A stretch of 64,000 bases of DNA. Origin: Setaria digitata. Lineage: Eukaryota > Nematoda > Chromadorea > Rhabditida > Setariidae. Shown in pieces: positions 1-12,668 of this stretch. Made by a program: the position numbers and the translations under genes. The stretch covers positions 62,001 through 126,000 of the forward strand of contig RCAB01000034.1 of assembly GCA_003640385.1 (NCBI GenBank), written 5' to 3'. Below the pieces are notes generated by a model, which saw only the letters and a list, made by a program, of their open reading frames with translations, was not told the DNA's origin and did not search any database. Numbering within the stretch: the first letter of the stretch is position 1; each line of letters starts with the position of its first letter.

Positions 1-244
1 AATAAATAAGGAACACAAAAGATAAAATCGTTCGTCCCAGTATCAGTATGATCCCGGTGATCCAGAGAAAAAATCTGAATCATAAGAACTTATTACTCTG
101 AAGTATTTTGAAACAAAAGTAATATTATTATAGCTCACTGATATCCTATGAAAAAAAAAAGTACCTCTACTCAAATACATCATAAAATAAAATATATCAT
201 AACAGAATAAAATCAAATTACTGATATTCAATGAAAACACCTAC

Positions 245-2419
245 TCATCTGTGTAACTATCGACAACTCGAACAACAGCTCGATAAAAGAAACGATGCTC
301 TGTTGGATCCGCTTTTCCTTCTGCTTTATATAAGTGACCAGAATTATGTGAAGATTTCAATTTTTCAATCTAAAATATTAAGTCACATAAACACTCTAAA
401 GTGAAAAAAAAATCATGAAGCTGAAAATTCAGTAACATGATGGGAAAACTAACGCTGTAGTTTTCTTTGATACGATGTAAACCAAGTTTAGGTAGATGAG
501 CCAAGTCAATATTCCGTTGTGAACGAATTTCTTCCCTATGAAACATGTCATAGTAGAAAAACATTGGATAAGAATCCGATGAAGCTATCAGAACTACGAT
601 TTGGCGGATATTTTCATTCTGCACGCGGCTTACAGCTTCCTAAAAAACAGACGACTACAGATGCAGTTGTATGTAATACGACTTGCTAGATACCCAATCT
701 CATTTCATTCAAATTTCTAGAAAAACAAATAAATTATCGCTAATTACAAGCATAAGCTCTCGTAATCAGTGTTGCAAGTAAAAGTAATTAAATACTTGAA
801 CCGAAAACACTAAAAAAAAAGCGCTACCTTTAAGGTTACTGCGAATTTTTCATCTAAATTAGCATCACATCGGACGGCTCCAGTTTGTGAAACGATATAC
901 AGAGTCGAACCTGGTTTTACAACCTTTGCGGCCACCTGTGGTAATCGCTCAACGATATCCGAAGCATCTCCAACAACCCGCATCGTCACACTAATCTCTT
1001 CTACCTCGTCATTTGGAAGACCAAGCCCATGGCTGCAACGGAAATTTGTCATTTGCAAAAAATGAAAAGTACTTAAACAGGCTGACATAAATCCTACACC
1101 ATGTTTTGATCTTGATTAGTACTTCCGAATCCTCTTTCTTTTCTGAAAGTTTTTCTCAAAAAAAAAAAGAGAAAAACTTGCGCAATCTTCTGTATAGGGA
1201 TCGAGAATTGAACATCGTGAGGATGTCCATCTTCTAATCGTCTGATTGAAGATTCTGGGACGCCACAACATACGGTTACATATTTTAACACTGAGTCAAA
1301 ATTATTATCAAACATTTCAAATAATATGTCATATCTCTCCAGATTGGTTGGGCTCGGCGATGATCCCTGAAATAAATGTAAACATAGATTCTAAAGGTAG
1401 CTCTAACATAGAGTGACTACAGGAACTAAATTAGAGGCATACCCTTATCTTAATTTCAATGTATGTTGGTGTTTCTGCTTCAATCAATAGCGTCCTTGCA
1501 GCATGCGCCAGTTCCAAATTTTCACTTTTCACGAAGCTAGCAATCTTTTCCAAAACAGATGATATTCGCAATATCAAACGACGACTATTACTAATGCGTC
1601 GTAAAATTTTCATCGCCAACAAATTCTTCTCATTCACCTTCGTGTGCGAACAAATCAATCTGACACATCGCTCCGTATCACAGACCTATAACAGCAGGAA
1701 TCCAATAAGAAAAAAGACGAAAACTAAATACATAGTTTGCATAATAGCCATATGTTAACCTGAGACAAAAGCTTTGTAACAGATTTGTCGTACTGATCTT
1801 CCTGGAAAAATATTTCGCTTTTGTAGTAATGTCCAAGAAGGTCATCCAAAACCAAAGCTATATGACCTTCTGTTCCGTTCTCAAACCTGGACAAAACTCT
1901 CGTTATTGGTTCAAGAATCATTTTCTCCTCCTTTGTTTTTTGCGGATCCAAATCAATCAAGTAATCCTGGAATGCGAATTCCAATTATCATGTTACTGCA
2001 ATAGATTTCGAGAGAAAAAAAAAACTTGACCCAAGCAAGATATCAGCCGGTAAAACAAGTATTTGTTTAGTTTGTCAACTGGGAAAGAAAACAGATAGAA
2101 ACACAACAGAAATTCACTCACTTCAATAACTTTCCGAATTTTTCTTACGGGGAAATCACCAGCATGAACTTCAAGAATTTCATTAAGTTGATTTAGTATT
2201 TTGGGCTTAATACGACTTTTCATCACAGCAAGCTTTTGTTGCATCTGCTCATACGGAAGTGATTGGTCGTTAAGCACAGAAAAAAGAGATTCTACTAAAA
2301 GATCAGCATAGTTCGAGAAGGTTGGTTCTGTTTTACAATAACCATCAAAGACATTGTGTACTTCCTGAAATTGGATAATAGAATCAGGGTTCTTCGAAAA
2401 TCAACTTATGAATACTTAC

Positions 2420-2455
<36 letters not shown>

Positions 2456-5400
2456 ATACAAACGAAAATAAAAAACAATACTGAAAAAGCCATTTAATAA
2501 AATGAGGGTTATGGTCCAGTTCATTCATTAATTTCAACTTAGGAAATTATAGTTTTTAAGCGGAGCAAATGTCGTAACTACAAAGAGAAATCCAAAAATT
2601 TCTTCAGAAATTACTGAAACTAAATTTTTTATCATCTTACACCATCGTATTTGGAAAGAAAAAATTGGAATCACCTGAACAACGCTTGCAAAATACATAT
2701 TAATGGGGGATTTTTTAGTGACACTTTGTGTCCATTCCATAAATGAATCCTCAAAATCAACGGGTTTGGTAACTGTTAGACCATTCTGTGTTTCCAAACG
2801 AGCAACTAAGGTCCCTGGATGCAACATTTGTCCAGGCTGAGCAACTTTTTCGAAACGGCCTCCGATCTGAATGAGTGAAACAATGGTAGAAAACACTACT
2901 GCTATAAATTATTAAGGCAGAAACTGATTTAGGGACAATACGTGTAACTAAGTACCCTCAAAAAATGAAAGAAAGCAAGTCCTAAAGGCTTCAAGAAACT
3001 AAGAAGGAACCGATACGTGGCTACTGATTATTGCAGTGATTATATTTATTTACAGCTACTTAGAAAATAACATATACAGTCTAGTTCCAATCACCTTGGA
3101 GCCAGAACACTGGGATAAATGTTCCCAATGTGAAGCAGCAGTTTGTCGAAAAGGAAACCAATTGCCAGAGAAACGATTTGCATTCAGTGATGCCGAAGAA
3201 ATGTTTTCGGATCGAAAAATTATAATGAATTTAAACTTAAATTTAAAATAAGAAATATACTAAGAAGCATTACTAATCTAAGAGTCGAAGATTTTCACGT
3301 ATTACTAAAACCTTTTTCACGCGCATATCCAAAACAACTTTCATACTTTCCATACTGGCAAATATTTGACCCGGTGATAGCAGCTCTCCATCTTCCACTT
3401 CATAAGACAGTAATTTACCAGCGCATGATGATCGCAGCACTGTTGGATCATTTTCCTTTTCAAATATTATCTAAATATTAAACTAAAGAAATTTACAGCT
3501 GGAAGTCCTCCTTCTCTAAAATGTAAGTGAAAAAGTCAAAAAAGTAAAAAGAAAAAACATAGGCATGGAGCAAAAGAGAAGTTTCTAACAGTTTTTTCTT
3601 TGGTAACTTGATTGAAAATAATTTAGGGATAATATTAACCTGCATCCGTCCAATGTGCACTTTGTAGCGTTCAGGTTCCTCTTCCATATAACAGGGATGT
3701 GACCGGTCCTTATATTTCAACAAAAGAGTACCATTTCGCAATTCACGATATTCGACAGGAACAGAACGACCATTCATTTTAATCATGTATTCGAAATTTG
3801 ATGTACGTGTGGCAGTAACGCTAAAATTCTAACCGATTGAAAGTGATATACAGCTATTTCAGTTATGATAATTTGGAAATCAACACAATTAGTTAAGATT
3901 CATGTGGAAAAAATCAATACTGTTACTATTGATGTCCAAAAGAATCTAACCTGTATTTAACGTTGTCAAAAATAAGCTCCACTTGATGTGTTTCAGTAAG
4001 ATCAGATGGCTGCAAAATACGTCCTCTGCTTATAGCATTACTAAAAACACTGAATGCTTCCGTGATTCTCGAATGTGCAATCAACATCGAACCATAAGCC
4101 ACAGCCATAGGCAATGGAGGAAGCTCTACCTTAAAAGCCATAAATTTTTTTTGTTTTGTTTCGTCACTTTTGACTAAACCTAGATTAACTTCTAAAATTT
4201 CTGTAGGCCAGGAAAGCTAGTGCTTCAAAAAGAAATTAATAATCTAATGGCAGCAACCACTTTTTTCTCAAATAAGGGAAGAAAGAATGAAGAACAGAAA
4301 CTTACTGTATGCTTCTTTGAAGCAATCCGACGATCAAGCCAGGTAGTGTCGATTTTATTTTGCTCAAATTCGCTATCTTTGAACAAAGAAATAAGATAGG
4401 GTAGTGTTACAGGAAATTTTGATTGAAGCTGCAGTTCTTGCAGAGCGTTTAACATATTTGAGATAGCCAAATGCCTGTAAACAAATCCTCAGTGTTGAGT
4501 ATTTGAGTACTATAAATCATAGGCGGTGAGATGCTACGAAGTGAAAATCTGTTAATTTACTAGTTCAAAGTTGCACTCCTGAGCTTTTTACCCTTTAACT
4601 GCAAGAATGGTATCATAATTTAAAACACCTTTGAAGACGTATCAAATTTGAACTCGCAATCGAGAACAAACGGAAATGTTTCATATGCACGAAAGTGATC
4701 TAAAACAAGGAAAACAATAGAAAGACCATGAACCTCGTAGAACCGGTTGCGAATAGATGGCCAAACTGGGAATCAGCAAATTCGTGTAGAGATCCAGCAC
4801 CAACATGAGAAAAATATCCCCAAACAAACTGAGTGGAACGGAAATTTAAGTTGGTAATTTCACCCGATGCTGGTCGGAAGTTCTCTTCCGGATCTTCGCT
4901 TGTTATTCGGACAGATACAACATGTTTGTCACAGTGTGGATGTATCTCAAAAAATCACCTTTTTTACCTCAAATTTGATATAGATTTGAAAACAGAAAAC
5001 AGCGTCTCATTGCAAAAGAAAGCCTTTTAACTGGAAATCCTCAAAAATTTAACAAAAAATCACTAGAAAAACTTACTATGTGAAATGGTATTTTATCAGT
5101 ACCATATCGGCTTTTGCCATAATACAAACGGACTTCACTAATGCACTGCAGTGGTACCCCCATTGCAATCTGCAACTGCGCAGCCGGCAGATTTACGTTT
5201 GTTAACATTTCGCTCAGTGGGTGCTCAACCTGCAATACATTTACTCATCGTGATGCCATGCTGTCAATTTTTAGGAAGTAAATATTAGCGCTAGCTATTA
5301 AACAATTCAGTTCAGTCCATCAATTAAGCAGGCTGTCAGGGCCACCTAATATTTGAGGCATTACAAGACAATTTATTCCTGATATTCTGTAAGTCCGGAA

Positions 5401-7611
5401 TACCTACTCTCTGAATCAAAATAAAAGGAAATCTCTCATGATCTTTCGATTCACTATAATAAATCTAAATAAATCTTAAACGAAGCAAAAGTACAAAGAC
5501 GTTTTCCCATCAAATTGATTAGATACGCAAAATACATCCTAAACTTACTTGCAATCTTGGATTAAGCTCCAGGAAAAAGTATTCATTAGTTTGTGGAAGA
5601 AATAAGTACTCTACAGTCCCTGCACTAACGTATCCAACCATTTTGGCCAAACGTACTGCATCCTGGAAAGAAAAAGTATTATTTAATAAATCCCAATACC
5701 TTAAAAGTTACAGATCTATGGAAGTATAAAACAAATAAAACTCACCGCCTCCATATTTCTTTGGACAGCTAAAGGTGCAGCAATAGCTGGTGCTTCTTCA
5801 ATAATCTTCTGGCATCTTCTCTGAACCGTACAGTCACGAGTTCTCAGCGCAATCACTTCACCATACATATCGCCCAAAAGCTGCACTTCAATATGTCGAG
5901 CACCTTCCAAACAGTGCATAAGAAATATATGTCCACCTGCTACTTCTGCCTAAACTGACCACTTTTAAGTAAATTAAACTTCTTTTCAAAACAAACTTCG
6001 GATTATAGTTAAACAATCACTATCTGTTTCGAATATCAGAAGGCTTTTTCAAAATATAATAAAATAAAACGGAAAAAAGAACTCACCTGAACCCTTCTGA
6101 AATTTACTTCGAAATCAGATTCACTACGGACTAAACGAATCCCTTTGCCACCACCACCTTCCGAAGCTTTGATCATGACAGGATAAGGAATTTTCTTTCC
6201 CTGAAATCAATCAACATATTTAGTCCTAGAGATCGAATAAATTCCTATATATTGAAAAAAAGAACCGAAGAAATAAAGAAGGTTGATTGGAACACCTTTC
6301 CTTTCTCGCTTCAAAATCTACAAGCAGTTTCATATAATAAAAATTAAGTTTTTAGGTAGACTAAACAACATTAGTTATAAATCAGATGGAAAAATTAACA
6401 TACCCTCATAACACGTATCGCTTCTTCATGATCATAAACACAAGCAGCAGCACGCAATTCCGGTGTTACTTCGATATCAATTTTCCCACGTTCACCGATT
6501 TCTTTCGACAAAAATATATCACTGCCTGACCAAGGCACTACTGGCACACCAGCTGACTAAAAAATTTAAAAAGATCCAGAAATTCTATGAATTTCTCAAC
6601 AACGAGTTTACTGGAACTTGACGAAACAATTTGGCTTAAGAAAGGGATAACTAAGGGATAAGGATAATAAAAAGAAAAGGATAAATAGTAATAATTTCCG
6701 AGAATCTGACACATTACCTGAGCAAGTATAGTTGAAGCAATTTTGTCACCCAATGTAAACATTGCCGGTCCGGGTGGACCCATAAACAGGATGTTATGCT
6801 TTTTCAAACCATTTGGTAAATCAGGGTTTTCAGATGCGTGTCCCCAACCTGCCCATACGGCATCTACGTTATTACTAACAGCATGTTTTAATATGTCATC
6901 CACATTTGCATAATTATTTTCATTTGCACCAGATTCCGAGAATACAAAATTGTCAATCATTTTCAAGTATTCTGAAAAAAAAAAAGAAATAAATTCAAGA
7001 ATTTTTAAGATTTAAAATGTCATATCCCCACATTCATATTATCCTCCGCATCTGCTGTTATCTGAAACAAAACACTGAATTTCTACAGGATTACAAATAC
7101 TCCTAATACCTGGATTTGAAGATATTTCCTGCTCGGTAGTTAGGTTAATAAATTTGAAGAGACGGTCATCCTTGAATGTCTCTTGGGCCCAACGTCTGAT
7201 GGACATCACACATTTGAATGCTGCCATTCCATTGTTAGCGATCAGTAACTAAAGGATATATATGGATATTTAAAATTCACACCATCTTACGACTGCCAAT
7301 GGATCCCATTTCTAGTGGATAACTAAAGGTCTAAGAGAAATTTACATACTCAAGTATTTGACACACAAATTTTAAACCAGTACAAACCTATCAAAACAGT
7401 TTATTCGTCCTAAATTTAAAACTTCTACGCATTTACCATATTCAGTAATAAAACATACGGTTTTGATGGGTGTTGCTAGTTTTGGATCCGCGTATTTGCT
7501 GAGAAAGGCCTCAACCGTTCCAAACGTTTCCGCCCTCTGATCCACCTCATTCGATTTTTCGAAGTCCACGAACTCACGGTTGTTATGTGTGAGCAAAGGT
7601 GGAGTCGGCAT
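245..7611 (-). CDS. Acetyl-CoA carboxylase, N-terminal and central part (3' end off window)
   Basis: Cytosolic biotin enzyme that carboxylates acetyl-CoA to malonyl-CoA for fatty-acid synthesis. Exons read 5' to 3': 7611-7459, 7248-7110, 6971-6718, 6556-6404, 6200-6087, 5949-5746, 5662-5549, 5229-5077, 4945-4734, 4474-4306, 4129-3951, 3820-3640, 3470-3312, 2866-2675, 2364-2122, 1966-1760, 1685-1443, 1366-1182, 1032-828, 639-454, 369-245. All phases agree and give about 1256 residues. Seen: [18 protein letters not shown], the ATP-grasp loop [16 protein letters not shown] and [12 protein letters not shown] of biotin carboxylase, then a biotin-carrier domain with its lysine at residue 719 in SMKV. 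The carboxyltransferase domain must lie left of base 245. Nematodes such as C. elegans carry pod-2 and a second ACC-like gene (T28F3.5, from memory); I cannot tell which this is. The start at 7611 is tentative because the exon is preceded by TTTTTCAG and also fits in phase with an exon at 12563-12668. Confidence 0.95.
1033..1181 (-). other. GC-AG intron in the ACC gene
   Basis: The GT donor three bases downstream (CAA/GTTTTT) puts the next exon out of frame, with a TGA soon after. Splicing at GC/GCAAGT, the standard non-canonical GC donor, to the acceptor CCGTTGCAG restores an open frame through HGLGLPNDE. The family alignment on both sides is continuous with this join. Confidence 0.75.
2424..2454. 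repeat. Poly(A) homopolymer in an ACC intron
   Basis: Thirty-one consecutive A on the + strand, lying in the intron between the ACC exons at 2122-2364 and 2675-2866. On the sense strand it is poly(T). Its length is liable to sequencing error. Confidence 0.95.
3312..3470 (-). other. Biotin-carrier domain exon of ACC with SMKV biotin site
   Basis: This exon encodes the biotinyl-lipoyl fold of the carboxylase, which carries the prosthetic biotin between the two active sites. The predicted biotinylated lysine is codon 3341-3339. The Met before it is kept, but the residue after it is Val rather than the usual Met, and Ser replaces the Val or Ala two before it. The rest of the fold ([20 protein letters not shown]) looks intact, so function is likely retained. 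Confidence 0.85.
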
Positions 7612-7912
7612 CCTGAAAAATAGATGAAGAATCTGAAATTCTTTACTAAAGATTACTAACCAGCTAGTTTCCAGCAAACGGGATAAAAAAGTTTGGATAT
7701 AAGAGTAAAGAGAATGGCAAAAAAGAACGAAAACGTCCCTACTAAAATAGGTCGACAGCATTCCGGAGGATGTTGTATAATTAGTAAAGCGCGATAAACG
7801 ACCCCGAAACGCTTTTCCTTCTCCTCTTTTCCAGGAAAGCAATGACGGGCGGGTATGTTAGAAGGGGAAGCATATGTGGAAAAAATTTGGACATCATGGC
7901 AGATGTTCCACC

Positions 7913-7913
<1 letters not shown>

Positions 7914-7962
<49 letters not shown>
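7914..7962. repeat. (TA)n microsatellite
   Basis: About 24 perfect TA dinucleotides just upstream of the first recognised ACC exon. Either a promoter-proximal tract or intronic, depending on whether the gene starts at 7611 or further right. Likely polymorphic in length. Confidence 0.97.
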
Positions 7963-7964
<2 letters not shown>

Positions 7965-10900
7965 TTTCACATATGCGTTTTGTAGAATGCGGTGGATTAT
8001 TTTAACGCATTATCTGTTGATGTTCTTATAGTGATATGATTATAGAAAGATCAGCAACACAAGCTTTTCCTGGATTTTGGAGGTAGCAATCATGTATGAG
8101 TAACTATATATAACTGTATTCTAACTGAACTTAATACCCTTACGTACCATTTTGGAAAACTCTTTAAAAAGATTCTCTAAAAATACATCACAAAAAGAAA
8201 TCCAGCTACTTCAAAGTGCCTTCATTGTATTTACTTTCATCTGTCTCAACATGAAGATCATACCATGCCAACTACATGTAATATCAGCTTATTTTATAAC
8301 CATGAAAAATTTAGTACGGTACACATACCACCTCCAGAATATCACGTGGTCTGATTGAGCTTTGAAGAACAATAGCTTTTTCAGCGATTTTCGCGTTAAC
8401 AAGTGAATTCCATTTGTTAAAATTTCAAATCAGCTTAAAAAAGTCATTCCAGCACACTAGAATAGTATTACAGGAGTAAAACCACTTAGTATGAGATTTT
8501 AGCTACCTAAAAGAAAGTAAATTGCACGTTCAACAGTGCTCATTTCACTAAACACTACATCAGAAATAATTTGGAATTGCGTTCTCAACAAAATTGAAGA
8601 AATGAGCCTCAAAAAAAAAATCACCGCTTCAATGAAAAGAATTCAAAGGGAGACTACTCACCATAAAGACAATGAATGACTCTAAGTATCTTCACGATAA
8701 CAAAACACCTATGAAGTCAATTACAGCTATATCTCAGTCTTATTCACCCCATAATCTAGATTTTGCTATCTTAATCTGAAAAGTAACAATCGACAGTAAA
8801 ATGGGAATGACGGGAAAATAAGAAGAAAGCGCGGAAGCAAATCCTTAATTCCGAAACAAGATGTAAAGAAATGATGGAAAACTTTCCATTCCATCCCTCC
8901 TTGCCAAACAGGTTTTATATAGACACGAAAGACAGTTAATCATGCCTGATGTTGAAACCACAGTAGTGAAGAGAGTACATTCTATTTATACGTCATTCGA
9001 AGTGTGTCACAATTTTATCTCGCCGAAAATTTGATAAGTTTGCCTATTTTTTGCAAGCGATAAGAGAAACCAAAGGTCAACAATAGTTTTCGCAATCTCC
9101 AATTATCAATTGTAGCCATACTTGTCAGCAGTCGCCGTTATGATCGTGAAACACTGCCACTTTTCCGAAAGTTGAGAATATTTTATAAAACATACCAGGC
9201 TAGAAGAATATGGTTCCTCATAACTACACATAAAACTCCAACCAGCTCCACGACATGAAAGTTACCGAGAGCACATAAAATTTTGACTTTTGTTCACCGG
9301 AAATTGAATCCAAAAGTGTATGAGAAAAATCTTCAAGAAATCCATGTATGCGATGTTATAATGCTATTGCCAAAGCGTTGTCGTAAATCTATGGACAGTA
9401 CTAGTAAAAAACGTACTTTGTGCACAAAATTGATAACGGAACAAGTATCGCTATTATTCCCCTCAACTCAGAAACTAAGCGTTTTCATAAAATGGCACCA
9501 GTTTGGCGTCGTTTATCGCTAAAACAAACAGTCAGTAACGGCCCACTAAAACTTGCTGACTAATCAACTCGATCAAAAATATAAAAGATCACGGAAAGAC
9601 CTCTTCGATACTCCAAAACAGTTCATAAAGATTCAGCAGATGAACTGGTGACCTTCTGTGCAAAAGTACCAAAGATCACTCCCATTCCTATAAATCATCG
9701 TTACAAAACTTTTTATCAGTCAATTTCTGTTTTAATTCAACAACCCAACTACAGCCTCCAAAAATTTTACGTCATTAAAAAGTGATCTGAGCCACTTGTT
9801 TCCATAAGAACGAATAGAATCAAAATTGAGAAAAGAATTAACAAACCAATTCACGCGACAAAGAAAAGCTGGGTTAAAATGCAAGCTATTCATAAAAAAA
9901 CCTATTCATAATAACCATGAAAAAACTGTAGGTTTGTCATTCTATCTCTCATACGATGAAAATCAGGATAAATTGTTTTAATGATTTCGAAGATCCACAC
10001 AAAACTGCACATTTCAGTTTGATCACACTTTTTTGCAAGTAACAGCTAAGACTGATGAGAAATATATTTTTAAAAAAGGCAAGAAGGTGAAGTATTAATT
10101 AGTCAAAATGATTTAAATTTTTTTAGCAACGATAGATAGAGCTTACAAAGCTGGCGTACACCTAACGAATCGAGAAAAAAACGCAACAGAGCCTTCAGAC
10201 ACCGTTTTTAATAAGATTTACCAGAACATCTGGTTTCATACGGACCCCATCTGTAGTAGCTACCAACTCAATTTTAGTATGGAATGAAGCCCTTCATTAG
10301 TCATAAATTCAAAAACACCTAACAAAATAAGGGACTAAACAATCTACTACCCAAAAAATACTTTTATTGCGAAAAATTAGAAAATTATTTTAGGAAGACT
10401 GTAGCACAGAAAAACTGTTACGAAAGAAACAAGATTACTGAAACAACTTCAAGAACAAAAGTATTAAATTTTGGTAGGATCTCAGAAAATGCTGTAAAAT
10501 ATCACAAGCTAGAAGGATGAAAATAAGGATACATTGAAAGATTAACCTACTTTAACTATATACGGTACTATATTATTGTAAAGTCTATGTTGCATTCTAA
10601 AAATATAATGACACTAAAGAAAAATAACAGATATATATGATATGTCTAATTACTGCAAATTATCTTTAATTAATATAAAATCTACACACATCTATTTTCT
10701 CAAATCTTCAAATGTTAGTCATTACATCTTTGAACACAGAGCGATAAGTTTTGTCTTTTGATGAATATCAGTGCTACCTGCAAGTATTCAAAAACATGAC
10801 AGATAGTGAAGAAACAAAAAAAAAAAGTTTGGAGCTAAAACCAACTGATGGAAGAGGAAGATATAGGGAGGAACAAAGAAAAGGGTTAGAGGAGACATTT

Positions 10901-12130
10901 ACAATAATTTTGATATGTACAAGACACTCGACAGACATATCCAAACAGATATTTTGAAAATATGAATATGTATAGCGTTGGATCTTTTAGTCGGTATTCG
11001 TCCTGCCACAAAATCCACGTTTGAAGATATAATTGTAATGATTCTGAAAAAGATTCTACAAGGCAGAACAGTACAGCGAAAACGCTACAGAATGGTGTTA
11101 GTGTCCTAAATATGAAAATTGAAATCCATATCCTGTATACTCGGTTGTTAGATTAGTCCGGAAAATGCTCTGGAAATCAAATTAGATGTCATGAGATAAA
11201 CCACTAGACAAAAGGTGGATATAGTCCAGTTATAAAAACCAGAACACTACTGGTTTTAAATGTAACACAAACTATGACAACTTATTCTCCAAAAACTTGT
11301 ACACAACAAACAATGTAAATTGTAACTGATGAGGTTACAATTAACAGATTTCACAAATACCGTAAAAAACAAGCGTTGGTTACTATTTGATTTTAAAAGC
11401 ACTAAACTACCAACAAACTCTCAAGTCGAACGCTTTGCACTGTTCGTTTGAAGAAACTGCCAAGGTAACGTAGTGAAAAGAAAAGGAGAGAAGCATGGTA
11501 ACCTCTTTCTCGCTTCTTCCTTTAAAATCTTTCCGAAAATTAGAAAAATTGAGCAGTATCCATATAAGGAAATCCAAAATTTTAAATAGCATTTCATTTC
11601 TGACCACAGCTTTATCACTAATAACATTGAATTTCCAGAAAGTCAAATTCAAAAGATGCCATGAGAAAAAAATGCATCAGAACATTTCAACCCAACGATC
11701 CCACGGAAGTCACGCCAGAATGATTCACGAGAGAGAAATTGCAAAGAAAATACAAACATTATGGTCTAAGGAAATACAGAAATCAGAAATAAAAAGGATG
11801 ACTTAAGAATGCATAAATCCCACAAATATATTAGAAATTCAATTTTGTTGCGAGCTATGTGTGTTATTATTCACTAGAAGCTTTAAAATCTGATACGCGG
11901 AAATTTCGCGAAAAAAATTTTCTGGACAGATCAAAAAATTCCGACCAACATAATTCATCACCTTTCTCAGACTTCGTTTGCTGAGCAAAAATTTATGCAG
12001 AGTATTAAGAACGCACCTTCGACCTGATTTCTTTACATATGACTGCATGTATGTGAGGCACATGTGTATAGGTGTATGTGTAAAGTGCATCCACTGTGAC
12101 AATTCTGTCGCAGTGAGACGTTAAACAACA
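7963..12130. other. Non-coding stretch upstream of ACC
   Basis: No exon I can support on either strand. Short open frames occur (for example + 9283-9522 and + 11495-11806) but have no family resemblance or credible splice borders. The + strand is visibly rich in A, as in the minus-strand introns nearby, so this may be one long intron of the ACC gene. Confidence 0.5.
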
Positions 12131-12310
12131 TCGGTCGCCTGCTGCTACCATCAGGAAGTTATCATTTATATTTGTTACGACCGTTTCACATTTTTTTTCA
12201 GTTCTTCGTTTGATGAGGCATCGGTCGCCTGCTGCTACCATCAGGAGGTTATCATTTATATTTGTTACGACCGTTTCACATTTTTTTCAGTTCTTTGTTT
12301 GATGAGGTCA
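12131..12310. repeat. Two-copy 90-bp tandem duplication
   Basis: The block beginning TCGGTCGCCTGCTGCTACCA occurs at 12131 and again at 12221, a period of 90 bp. The copies differ by only a few changes (AAG/AGG in the ATCAGGA region, a T-run one base shorter, CTTCG/CTTTG). Coordinates of the second copy end approximately at TTTGATGAGG. The near identity points to a recent duplication. Confidence 0.93.
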
Positions 12311-12562
12311 GATGCATTCCAACCACATACATGCACATACACATATTTGTGTACATCCCTTTACTTTTTCCCATGTAACAAAATAAGATTTAAGCACTAT
12401 GCAGCCAAAATTGGTTAACACAGACTCAAAATTTCAGGAAAAAAATTGAAGTTTTTCGACTACAAATCTTACAATGAAATTTTCATTTAGAAGGGGTAAA
12501 AGACAGCTTAAACTCCTCTTAAATAACACCAAACAATCCTAAATGACACCTTGAAATAATAC

Positions 12563-12668
12563 CTATCAAGAAGAGTAGGCGGCATTGGCGAAACGTTGTT
12601 TATTACGTGGTTCCTAAATATCACCGCTTCAAGGCCAGTGTGAAATGCAGCTTCGATGAGCGGTATTC
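12563..12668 (-). CDS. Candidate upstream coding exon of the ACC gene
   Basis: A 106-nt open stretch bounded by a T-rich acceptor (TTTTTTCAG) and a donor (GATAG/GTATT). It reads IPLIEAAFHTGLEAVIF through MPPTLLD and enters and leaves mid-codon. Its last two bases (AG) plus the single G at 7612 make an arginine codon that runs in phase into MPTPPLL, so it would splice directly to the first recognised ACC exon across a 4.95-kb intron. No exon feeding it was found. I do not recognise the peptide; it could instead belong to an unrelated minus-strand gene. The assignment is inference from phase and splice sites only. Confidence 0.35.

Noticed and set aside
7025..7071. Exon-like block on the minus strand ([10 protein letters not shown]) between two ACC exons
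   Set aside because: It follows a good TTTCAG acceptor, but inserting it in phase gives a stop after a few codons, and the flanking exons already join in frame with full family coverage.
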